Origin: Flavobacterium lutivivi
GTDB lineage: Bacteria > Bacteroidota > Bacteroidia > Flavobacteriales > Flavobacteriaceae
Assembly: GCF_014642275.1 (NCBI RefSeq)
Contig: NZ_BMIM01000010.1
Coordinates: 1-42,376, forward strand
DNA: 42,376 nucleotides
Direction of reading: 5' to 3'
Part shown: one piece after another, positions 16,978 to 25,300 of the stretch
Numbering within the stretch: position 1 is the stretch's first letter
How the letters are laid out: the number at the start of each line of letters is the position of its first letter
Notes under the pieces: model-generated
What the model was told of the DNA's origin: nothing
What the model saw: the letters and a program-made list of their open reading frames with translations, nothing else
The model's database searches: none
Program-made: the position numbers and the translations under genes

Positions 16978-18042
16978 TCATTCAAAAATAACACCGCTAC
17001 AATGGTCATTTTTTGCTCCGGTAACGCTACTCAAAACATTGATTTCATTTCTTAATTTTAATACACCAAGTAGCGCAAAAATTAATGCTTCTTTAAATTC
17101 TAGTGTTTTTTTATTGGGAATTATAATTTTTAAATTTGGTAAATGAAATTGCATTCTTTCTATCAAAAAATCATTGTATGCTCCACCACCAGTGATTAAA
17201 ATTTTTCCAGATTTGTTGGGCAATGCTAATGAAGTTTGAAAAGCAATATGTTCAGTAAAAGTGTGCATTTTATCTTCAATTGAAATCGAATATTCTTCAA
17301 TTAATGGAAGAATAATTTCTTTTACAAATTCAAATCCTAGCGATTTTGGAAATGATTTTTTGTAATAATCTAAATGATTTAATTCGTTAAATAAATCAGA
17401 GTTTAATTTGCCTGAACGAGCTATTTGACCTTTATCGTCATAATCCATTCTTAATTTATTTGCATAAAAATTCAAAACCGTATTAACAGGCGAAATATCG
17501 AAAGCTATTCGCTTTGAATTTTCTTCGAATGAAATATTAGAAAAGCCACCCAAATTTAAGCAATAATCATATTCCATAAATAAAACCCTATCACCTATTG
17601 GCACTAGTGGCGCGCCTTGACCACCAAGTTTAACATCTTGAACTCTAAAATCACAAACTACGGTTTGACCAATTATTTTGGCAATTTCAGGAAGATTTCC
17701 TATCTGAAGTGTAAAGCCATTTTGAGGTTGATGAAGAATGGTATGACCATGGGAACAAATAGCATCAAGATTTTTCAATTTATTTTTTGAAATAAATTCT
17801 TTGATTATATTACCTAATAAATGTGTGTAATCGATGTTAAGTTGATGTAATTCTTCGGGTGAAAAATTGATAGCTGATTTTAGTTTGTTTAACCAAAAAT
17901 CACTGTAAGGAACAGTTTCACATTCTTTTATTTTATAATTCCATTTGTTGTCAATAATTTCAAAATCAATGTGGGCTAGGTCAATGCCATCAAGAGATGT
18001 TCCAGACATGATACCAACAACTTTATAGGCTTGTTTAAACAT
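16978..18042 (-). CDS. anmK: Anhydro-N-acetylmuramic acid kinase
   Basis: AnmK recycles cell-wall 1,6-anhydroMurNAc to MurNAc-6-phosphate with ATP. The 354 residues open with the phosphate-binding motif GIMSGTSLDGIDLAHIDF (about 11-28) and include CSHGHTILHQP, LGGQGAPLVPIGD and NLGGFSNISF. The ITGGGAYNDFLIERM segment is of the ASKHA kinase fold. Length and motif order are normal. Its end lies next to the promoter of the following minus-strand gene, so the two have at least partly separate expression. A near match to a -7 box (TAAATTTA) lies just before the start. Confidence 0.93.
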   Translation of the reverse strand: MFKQAYKVVGIMSGTSLDGIDLAHIDFEIIDNKWNYKIKECETVPYSDFWLNKLKSAINFSPEELHQLNIDYTHLLGNIIKEFISKNKLKNLDAICSHGHTILHQPQNGFTLQIGNLPEIAKIIGQTVVCDFRVQDVKLGGQGAPLVPIGDRVLFMEYDYCLNLGGFSNISFEENSKRIAFDISPVNTVLNFYANKLRMDYDDKGQIARSGKLNSDLFNELNHLDYYKKSFPKSLGFEFVKEIILPLIEEYSISIEDKMHTFTEHIAFQTSLALPNKSGKILITGGGAYNDFLIERMQFHLPNLKIIIPNKKTLEFKEALIFALLGVLKLRNEINVLSSVTGAKNDHCSGVIFE

Positions 18043-18062
18043 TTTCTAAATTTACGAAATCG

Positions 18063-18094
18063 TTTGAAATTATCGTTTAATAATCATACATTTG
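18063..18094 (+). promoter_or_regulatory. Promoter of the acyl-CoA dehydrogenase gene
   Basis: TTTG (18063-18066), 20 bases and TACATTTG (18087-18094) match the Bacteroidetes consensus on both elements. The predicted start near 18101 leaves a leader of about 25 bases. Confidence 0.75.
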
Positions 18095-18125
18095 GACACC
18101 AAAAATAATAAAATAGCAACATATT

Positions 18126-19262
18126 ATGGATTTTAATCTTACCGAAGAACATTTAATGATACAGCAAGCGGCAAGAGATTTTGCTCAAGCTGAACTTTTA
18201 CCTGGTGTAATAGAAAGAGATGAACACTCAAAGTTTCCGACGGAACAAGTTAAAATGATGGGTGAACTTGGTTTTCTTGGTATGATGGTTGACCCAAAAT
18301 ATGGTGGTGCAGGATTAGATGCTGTTTCCTATGTTTTAGCGATGACCGAAATTGCAAAAGTTGACGCATCAGCTGCTGTGATAATGTCGGTAAACAATTC
18401 GTTAGTTTGTGCAGGAATGGAAAAATACTGCAACGAAGAACAAAAAATGAAATATTTGGTTCCTTTAGCAAAAGGTGAAGTTATTGGTGCTTTTTGTCTT
18501 TCTGAACCAGAAGCAGGAAGTGATGCTACTTCGCAAAAAACTACTGCAAAAGACATGGGCGATTATTATTTGCTTAATGGAACCAAAAACTGGATTACAA
18601 ATGGTTCAACAGCTTCGACTTATCTTGTAATTGCGCAAACTGATGTGGAAAAAGGGCATAAAGGAATTAACGCTTTTATAGTTGAAAAGGGTTGGGCTGG
18701 TTTTGAAATTGGTCCAAAAGAAAAGAAAATGGGAATTCGCGGAAGCGATACACATTCACTGATGTTTACGGATGTGAAAGTTCCAAAAGAAAATAGAATT
18801 GGAGCAGATGGTTTTGGTTTTTCATTTGCGATGAATGTTTTGAATGGAGGAAGAATTGGTATAGCTTCTCAAGCATTAGGAATTGCAACTGGAGCTTATG
18901 AAATTGCTTTAAAATATTCAAAAGAAAGAAAGGCGTTTGGAAAAGAAATTTTCAATCACCAAGCAATTGCTTTCAAATTGGCCGACATGTATGTGAAAGT
19001 TACAGCTGCCAGACTATTAGTTTTAAAAGCTGCTGTAGAAAAGGATGAAGGCAAAGATATTGCCCATTCTGGTGCTATGGCTAAATTGTATGCTTCAGAA
19101 GTTGCATTAGAAGTTGCAAATGATGCTGTTCAAATTCACGGTGGAAATGGTTATGTAGCCGAATACCACGTAGAACGTATGATGCGCGATAGCAAGATTA
19201 CTCAAATCTATGAAGGAACTTCTGAAATTCAACGTATAGTAATTTCTAGAGGATTGGTATAA
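18126..19262 (+). CDS. Acyl-CoA dehydrogenase (short-chain type)
   Basis: This FAD enzyme oxidises acyl-CoA to enoyl-CoA in fatty-acid or branched-chain amino-acid breakdown. The 378 residues have the usual helical N-terminal domain and the middle domain with GAFCLSEPEAGSDA and WITNG. The C-terminal domain has RIGIASQALGIA and GGNGYVAEYHVERMMRD. The catalytic base is E363 in IYEGTSEIQR, the position used by short- and medium-chain enzymes. Chain-length preference cannot be set from sequence alone. It has its own consensus promoter and a strong terminator, so it looks monocistronic. Confidence 0.93.
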   Translation: MDFNLTEEHLMIQQAARDFAQAELLPGVIERDEHSKFPTEQVKMMGELGFLGMMVDPKYGGAGLDAVSYVLAMTEIAKVDASAAVIMSVNNSLVCAGMEKYCNEEQKMKYLVPLAKGEVIGAFCLSEPEAGSDATSQKTTAKDMGDYYLLNGTKNWITNGSTASTYLVIAQTDVEKGHKGINAFIVEKGWAGFEIGPKEKKMGIRGSDTHSLMFTDVKVPKENRIGADGFGFSFAMNVLNGGRIGIASQALGIATGAYEIALKYSKERKAFGKEIFNHQAIAFKLADMYVKVTAARLLVLKAAVEKDEGKDIAHSGAMAKLYASEVALEVANDAVQIHGGNGYVAEYHVERMMRDSKITQIYEGTSEIQRIVISRGLV

Positions 19263-19287
19263 TTCAAAAAAATAAGTTCATAAAATT

Positions 19288-19322
19288 ACCCTTTTGAGAT
19301 AAAACTTTCAAAAGGGTTTTTT
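19288..19322 (+). terminator. Intrinsic terminator after acyl-CoA dehydrogenase
   Basis: ACCCTTTTGA (19288-19297) pairs with TCAAAAGGGT (19308-19317) and is followed by T-rich DNA. Confidence 0.85.
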
Positions 19323-19333
19323 ATTTTAGCCAT

Positions 19334-20011
19334 ATGAAAAATGTTATCATAACAGGAACTTCGCGTGGAATTGGTTACGAGCTAGCTTTGCAATTTGCTA
19401 ATGCAGGACATCAAGTTTTAGCGATTTCAAGAAAAACACCTCAAGAGTTTATAGAACATAAAAATATAACTTGTCTTTCAGTCGATATTGGGAATGAAAC
19501 TGAAATGATTGAAGTGGAAAAATTTCTTTCTAGTTCATGGAAAAAAGTGGATATTATTATTCACAATGCTGGAAGCTTAATAAACAAACCATTTTCGCAA
19601 TTATCACAAACTGATTTTAAAACCGTCTATAAAGTAAATGTTTTTGGTGTTGCCAATTTAACTCGAATTTGTTTGCCATTTCTTCAAAATGGAAGTCATG
19701 TAGTTAACATTAGTTCAATGGGTGGAATTCAGGGAAGTATCAAGTTTCCTGGTCTTGCAGCTTACAGCTCGAGTAAAGGTGCTGTAATTACGCTTTCAGA
19801 ATTGTTAGCTGAAGAATACAAAGAAAAAGGAATTGCCTTCAATGTTTTAGCACTTGGAGCTGTAAATACTGAAATGTTACAAGAAGCTTTTCCAGGTTAT
19901 CAAGCGCCAATTTCACCAAAAGAAATGGCCGATTATATTTTTAATTTTGCTTTAACTGGAAATAAATACCATAACGGAAAGATTATTCAGGTTTCATCAT
20001 CAACGCCTTAA
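19334..20011 (+). CDS. SDR family NAD(P)-dependent oxidoreductase
   Basis: This classical short-chain dehydrogenase has 225 residues. The nucleotide-binding motif TGTSRGIG is at 8-14, NAG at 78-80, the catalytic Ser in NISS (127/128) and the YSSSK pair Y144/K148. The substrate is unknown; such genes are often linked to sugar or lipid reduction but nothing here decides it. The next gene starts 2 bases after its stop, so it is the first gene of a tight three-gene run with the SprT-like and COX1-like genes. Confidence 0.88.
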   Translation: MKNVIITGTSRGIGYELALQFANAGHQVLAISRKTPQEFIEHKNITCLSVDIGNETEMIEVEKFLSSSWKKVDIIIHNAGSLINKPFSQLSQTDFKTVYKVNVFGVANLTRICLPFLQNGSHVVNISSMGGIQGSIKFPGLAAYSSSKGAVITLSELLAEEYKEKGIAFNVLALGAVNTEMLQEAFPGYQAPISPKEMADYIFNFALTGNKYHNGKIIQVSSSTP

Positions 20012-20013
20012 AA

Positions 20014-20616
20014 TTGAGCGAAGTTTTATCAAAATATTTGCCAGAACATGCAGTTGAACCTTGTTTTGAATTGATCAAAACGAATTCAGTTCATTTAAAA
20101 ATTGTTAATGAACGTCAAACACGTCATGGCGATTACAGAAAAGCATTAAACGGCAAACACGAAATTACTGTGAATGGTAGTTTGAATAAATATCGGTTTC
20201 TTATCACATTGGTTCACGAAATTGCGCATTTGGTAGCTTATGAAAAGTTTGGACGATTTATAAAGCCACATGGCGATGAATGGAAAATGACTTTTCAACG
20301 ATTGATGATGCCATTTATTCGTCCTGAAATTTTCCCACATTCGGTGTTACCGTTAATTGCCAATCATTTCAAAAACCCAACGGCAAGTAGTGATACTGAT
20401 GCCAGATTGGCTTTTGCTTTGAAGCAATTTGACGAACGAAAACCCGATGTTCATTTTGTACATGAAGTGCCAAATGGAAGCTTATTTAGAATAAAAAATG
20501 GCAGAATTTTTCAAAAAATTGCACTTCGTGTAAAACGCTACGAATGTCTTGAAGTAAAAACAGGAAGAACTTTTTTGTTTAATGCCAATGCTGAGGTGGA
20601 AATAATTCTGGGATAA
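20014..20616 (+). CDS. SprT-like metallopeptidase domain protein
   Basis: The 200-residue protein has the zincin motif LVHEIAHLVAYE (H68, E69, H72) with a likely third ligand H86 in KPHGDEW, as in SprT/Spartan-like proteins. The known eukaryotic members cut DNA-protein crosslinks; bacterial function is poorly defined. The start is a TTG at 20014, 2 bases after the SDR stop. It is preferred because the family N-terminus (LSKYLPEHAVEPCFELIKTN) begins there. Only two Cys are present, so the four-Cys C-terminal zinc ribbon of some relatives is missing, although the ribbon-like strand order (FRIKNGRIFQKIALRVKRYEC) remains. Confidence 0.85.
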   Translation: MSEVLSKYLPEHAVEPCFELIKTNSVHLKIVNERQTRHGDYRKALNGKHEITVNGSLNKYRFLITLVHEIAHLVAYEKFGRFIKPHGDEWKMTFQRLMMPFIRPEIFPHSVLPLIANHFKNPTASSDTDARLAFALKQFDERKPDVHFVHEVPNGSLFRIKNGRIFQKIALRVKRYECLEVKTGRTFLFNANAEVEIILG

Positions 20617-20617
20617 G

Positions 20618-21067
20618 ATGATGAAAAAAGTGAAATTACATTTTCTGTTTCTTGTTCTACCAATTGTATTTTTGATTGTTGGGTTTTTATCAACGGATGA
20701 AACTTTAGATATCAATGTACACGATACGTATTATGTTGTTGCTCATTCTTTTGTGTATTGGATTTATTCAATTTGTTTATTTCTACTTTTTGGGATTTAT
20801 TGGCTGTTTGAATTACTTAAAGTTAATTTGAATAATTTGCTTTCAAAAGTTCATATTATAGGGACAATAATTTCAATGTTAGGGTTGTGTTTTCCTTATC
20901 ATTTTATTTTTGCGATTCCCAAGTTTCCTTTGTTTGATGATTATGAAAAGATAAATTTGTGTTTAACGATATGTGCAATTCTTTTCGTCTTACTTCAAAT
21001 AGTATTTTTACTAAACATACTAATTACATTAATTAAAAGAGTTAGTGTTTTTTTGAAAAACATATAG
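20618..21067 (+). CDS. Small membrane protein resembling helices IX-XII of cytochrome oxidase subunit I
   Basis: The 149-residue protein has four hydrophobic helices (about 7-25, 38-64, 78-98 and 112-140). The join of helices 1 and 2 reads LDINVHDTYYVVAHSF, which matches the COX1 helix X signature LDIvlHDTYYVVAHFH. The Mg-site His-Asp (H35, D36) and the haem a3 ligand position (H43) are kept, but the haem a ligand position is Phe45. Further on, SKVHIIGTII, CFPYHF and then IPKFPLFDDYEK line up with COX1 'aKiHF', 'FFPqHF' and 'mPrRysDYpd'. The CuB-ligand helices are absent, so it cannot be an oxidase alone. It starts 1 base after the SprT-like stop. It could be an assembly or haem-handling factor, or a domesticated fragment; function unknown. 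Confidence 0.75.
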   Translation: MMKKVKLHFLFLVLPIVFLIVGFLSTDETLDINVHDTYYVVAHSFVYWIYSICLFLLFGIYWLFELLKVNLNNLLSKVHIIGTIISMLGLCFPYHFIFAIPKFPLFDDYEKINLCLTICAILFVLLQIVFLLNILITLIKRVSVFLKNI

Positions 21068-21113
21068 ATTAACGTTTACTAATATTATTTTACCAAATCC
21101 TTATAGAAATAGA

Positions 21114-21121
21114 TATATTTG
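21114..21121 (+). promoter_or_regulatory. -7 box upstream of mannose-1-phosphate guanylyltransferase
   Basis: TATATTTG is an exact match to the -7 consensus, but no good -33 TTTG is present about 19-20 bases upstream. A start near 21127 places the dispersed-type repeat (21136-21162) in the leader and rules out the TTG at 21119 as translation start. Confidence 0.55.
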
Positions 21122-21135
21122 TATCAACACTTAAA

Positions 21136-21162
21136 AGATTGCTTCGCAAAGCTCGCAATGAC
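21136..21162 (+). repeat. Dispersed-type intergenic repeat in the leader
   Basis: The 27 bases start AGATTGCTTCGC and end GCTCGCAATGAC. I recall the same type (its complement begins GTCATTGCGAG and ends GAAGCAATCT) as an interspersed repeat in many bacterial genomes, flavobacteria included. It lies between the -7 box and the start codon and supplies an extra ATG at 21158. Confidence 0.6.
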
Positions 21163-21163
21163 T

Positions 21164-22255
21164 ATGAATAAAAATTATTACGCAATATTAATGGCTGGTG
21201 GCGTTGGTTCCCGTTTTTGGCCAGTTTCTACAACTGATTTTCCAAAACAGTTTCATGATATGTTGGGTTCGGGAGAAACTTTAATCCAAAAGACTTTTAG
21301 TCGTTTGTCAAAATTAATTCCAGCTGAGAATATTTTGATTTTGACTAATGAAAAATATAACGATTTAGTTTTAGAGCAACTACCAATGGTCAAGCAAGAA
21401 CAGGTTTTGCTTGAACCAGCCATGCGAAATACTGCACCGTGTATTTTGTATGCTTCACTAAAAATTCAAAAGCAAAATCCAGATGCAGTTATGGTTGTTG
21501 CGCCAAGCGATCACTGGATAGAAGACGAAGATGCATTTGTAAATAATTTGCAACAATGTTTTGATTTTTGTCAAAACAATGATGCCTTGATGACATTGGG
21601 AATTCATCCCACTTTTCCTAATACAGGTTTTGGGTATATAGAGTTTGAAACTCGAAGCGAAGCCGAACTGAGCGAAGCTAAATCAGATGTAAATGCTATA
21701 AAAAAAGTAAATCAATTCAGAGAAAAACCAGATTATGAAACGGCTAAGCATTTTCTTGAGCAAGGTAATTTTCTTTGGAATGGTGGAATTTTTATTTGGA
21801 GTGCAAAATCTATTATAACGGCATTTGAAAAGTTTCAGCCACAAATGAATAATTTATTCTTGCAAGGCATTGAAAGCTATAATACATCAGCAGAAAAAGA
21901 TTTTATCAATAAAAATTACGCAAATGCAGAAAACATTTCTATTGATTACGCCGTGATGGAAAAAGCCAATAATGTGTTTGTTTTGCCTGCAACTTTTGAC
22001 TGGAATGACCTTGGTACTTGGGGACAACTTCATGAAAAACTTGATAAAGATGAACAAAATAATGCAGTTGTTAATGCAACTGTAATTCTTGAAAACGCTT
22101 CGAATAATATTATTAGAGCCGAAGGTAAAAAGCTTGTTATAGTTGATGGATTGGATGATTTTATCATAGTTGATAAAGACGATGTTTTACTGATTTATCC
22201 AAAAGGAAAAGAACAAGACATAAAGAGAATTACTGCTATGGCAAATAGTTTATAG
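21164..22255 (+). CDS. Mannose-1-phosphate guanylyltransferase
   Basis: The enzyme makes GDP-mannose from mannose-1-phosphate and GTP for surface polysaccharide and glycoprotein synthesis. The 363 residues begin with the nucleotidyltransferase signature AILMAGGVGSRFWPVS, then FPKQFHDMLG, EPAMRNTAPCI, the metal site VVAPSDHWI, FREKPDYETA and WNGGIFIW. The end has FDWNDLGTWGQL and a left-handed-helix-like tail. It lacks the fused phosphomannose isomerase domain seen in some ManC proteins. I use the ATG at 21164; an in-frame ATG at 21158 lies in a repeat. Residues about 163-172 (RSEAELSEA) look like an in-frame repeat insertion in a surface loop. The next gene follows 63 bases later. Confidence 0.92.
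   Translation: MNKNYYAILMAGGVGSRFWPVSTTDFPKQFHDMLGSGETLIQKTFSRLSKLIPAENILILTNEKYNDLVLEQLPMVKQEQVLLEPAMRNTAPCILYASLKIQKQNPDAVMVVAPSDHWIEDEDAFVNNLQQCFDFCQNNDALMTLGIHPTFPNTGFGYIEFETRSEAELSEAKSDVNAIKKVNQFREKPDYETAKHFLEQGNFLWNGGIFIWSAKSIITAFEKFQPQMNNLFLQGIESYNTSAEKDFINKNYANAENISIDYAVMEKANNVFVLPATFDWNDLGTWGQLHEKLDKDEQNNAVVNATVILENASNNIIRAEGKKLVIVDGLDDFIIVDKDDVLLIYPKGKEQDIKRITAMANSL
21653..21678 (+). repeat. In-frame dispersed-type repeat inside the guanylyltransferase gene
   Basis: The 26 bases begin CGAAGCGAAGCC and end CTGAGCGAAGC. Read on the other strand this resembles the 'TTCGCTCAG' class of interspersed repeats that I recall from Bacteroidetes intergenic DNA. Here it is translated as RSEAELSEA within a loop just before the conserved IKKVNQFREKP motif. 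Confidence 0.5.
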
Positions 22256-22318
22256 ACATATTTTGGCTCTACTTTAGAATGTAAGATTATTTTTTTAATT
22301 TTATAGAAAGTTATAAAA

Positions 22319-25300
22319 TTGAAATTAAGATTCAGTTTATTTATTTTTCTTTTCTGTTGCAATGTTTTTGCTCAGATTGATAATTTTACTCTACAAGTAA
22401 ATTCTACAAACGAGACTTGTACAGCAAATGGTTCGCTGTCGTTTAGTGTTTCCAATACACTTCCCAATGCAACTGTTTTATTTGCAATCTACAAACTTCC
22501 TAATTTAACTGTGCCAATAGCCTTGACGAGCACATCACCTTTTACAGGGCTAACTGCAGGAATATATAGAGTTGTTGCTACTCAATCATTAGGAAACGAA
22601 AGTGCTTCTAAACAAGAAGATGTTGAGGTTATAGATGCAATAGAAACATTGACTTATCAGCTTTCGAGCACCAATGAAATATGCGGTTTTGACGGAACAA
22701 TTACAGTAGATGTGAATTCAGGTAATGCTGTTGGTTATCAAATTATTTCTGGTCCAGTAATTCTCCCTTTACAAGCTTCAAATATTCTCTCAGGTCTTAC
22801 TTCTGGTCAATATGTCGTTAGAGTAATTGATAATTGTGGCGAAGCAGTTGTTCAAACCTATACTTTGGAAAGTACAAGTATAGCAATTGAAATAAACTTA
22901 CAAGAACCTAATTCTTCTGCAACCTGTAATTTTGTGAATATTGGTTTTATTATCGAGTCTATTCAACAAGACGGAATAATAAAATACCCTTTGAGTATTG
23001 GCTATCAGGTTAATAACCCAGATGGGAGCATTATAACTGGTACTGAAGTTGTAAACGATGGATTTCCTCAAATATACAATTACTTAGTTCAGATACCATT
23101 ATATGCACAACAACCATATCCGTATAGTTTTACAATAGTTGATGGATGCGGAAATCAGCAAATAATCACTGGTCAGATTAACAATATTGAACCACAATCA
23201 TCTTCATATTTTCTTTCTAATCAAGATTGTAGTCATAAAAGCTTAACTTTTAATAGTGTTGCTTCAGTAACTTTGGTTGCAGCACCATCAGGATTTACAA
23301 CGAGTTTGCCAATCAATTATTCAGCACAAATACTAAATGGACAATTGGAAATATTAAACTTGGTTAATGGAAATTATGTTTTTAATGTAACGGATATTTG
23401 CGGAGGATTGCACGTTTACACAATAAATGTGAGTGTAGAATCACCTGCTTTACCATATTATCTACTCTTTAATAGAACTTGTACTACTAGTTCATTATTG
23501 GTTTTTGGAATTCAAGGATTGACTATGGTTTCTGCACCTTCTTCATATGGTGTATCTTTACCTCATGACTATACAAATTTGATTAATTCTGCTAATTATG
23601 CTGGATTTTCTAATCTGCCAATAGGTACTTATCAATTTGAAGCAATAGATTTGTGTGGAGAAATACAACCAGTAGTTGTTATTATTGAACCAATTTCAAT
23701 TTCACCAACAATATCCGTTTTGGAAGGTTGTGAATTAGGAATAGGTTCTTTAAAAATAGATGGACTTATGACATCAGTTATTTTACTTTCAGCACCATCT
23801 TCTTATTCTAGTTATACTTTGCCACATGATTTTACATCTAGTTTAATTGAAAATTCATCTGTCTTGACTTTAGGCCAATTACCTCCTGGTAATTATGTTT
23901 TTCAAGTTCAAAATCCTTGTGGAACAATTTATACAATATCTAAGGAAGTTTTTGGATATTATGAAAATTCAACAGCAACAGTTATCCCTAATTGTGGTTC
24001 ATTTAATATTGAATTAGTTGCCGATTCTAATACCTCAGGTAATACTTATTGGTTGCAAAAATTTAATACGACAAATAACACTTGGGGAAACCCAATGAAT
24101 AGTAATGTTTATCTAGCAGGAACAATGCCTAACATTTTAAATTCTATATCATTGGATTTAGGGACAAACTTGAATTTGAATTTTACTGGGCATTTTAGGG
24201 TTTTGAAAGCTTTCAAAGCATATATAGACAATACTTCTCTACCTATAAATTGTTTTAGAATAATAAATGAATTTGATTTTTCAGGTCAGCCTTCTATCGA
24301 AAGTGTAAATTCGGTTTCATGTAATTCAACTTTTGAGGTGCTAGTCAATGCCGTTGGTTTTGGTCCTTTGCAATACAGCATAACAACAAAGAATGGCGAA
24401 CCATTTGTTATTGAAAATGGAACCTCAAATTATTTTTCTAATATTGAACCTGCAATTTACAATTTTAGAGTAGAGGATGCTTGTGGAAATATTGTGAATA
24501 GTGTTTTTGAGATAATAAATCCAATTCCTGTAAACATAACTGCATCTACAATTTTATGTAATGGTGAAACATTTTCTTTGAGTGTGCCAAACTTTAGTTT
24601 TCTAGAATATACTTGGTGGAAAGACAATCCATCAAATATTCTAAGTACAACAAATCAACTTATTATCAACTCTTTTGATTCAACCACAGATAATGGAACA
24701 TATTATGTAAGTATTGTTTATCCTGACAACCCAAATTCTTGCCTAAACCAAGTCCTCAGTTATGAAATAAATTTAGCAACAAGTGTTCCTTCTGCAGGTA
24801 TAGGGCAAACTGTTTCCTATTGTGGTGAGCAAGGTATTATTGATTTGAATTCACTTTTAAATGGAAATTTTGATACCAATGGAACATGGACAAATTTAAA
24901 TAGTAACGAAATATTGATCAATTCTTTGTGGAATTCAAATGGCGCTTTATTTCAAACATATAATTTTCAATATAAAGTAAATGGAAGTTGTAATCTTTCA
25001 GATAGTACAGAAGTTACAATAACCTTAAAACCCATCCCAAACTCACCAATTGCCTCATTGTCGCCATTGGTTTGTGAAAACTCCGAGTTGCAATTATTTG
25101 CTTCAGATATACCCAATGTAAGCTACCTTTGGACTGGACCAAATGGATATTCTTCAGACTTACAAAATCCAATCATACAAAATATAACATCAACAAATAA
25201 CGGAATATACACAGTAACTGTAAATCAAAATAATTGCATTTCATTACCCGATTCTGTCGAGGTAAATGTTAATCCATTACCAGAATTTGAACTAACTCAA

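Noticed and set aside
20618-21067. COX1-like protein as a simple pseudogene fragment
   Set aside because: It has its own start, 1-base spacing from the previous stop, four intact helices and no internal stop, which fits a maintained gene better; not fully excluded.
21119-21163. Extended N-terminus of the guanylyltransferase from a TTG
   Set aside because: The TTG overlaps a perfect -7 box and the added residues are encoded by a dispersed-type repeat, so they cannot be translated from that promoter.
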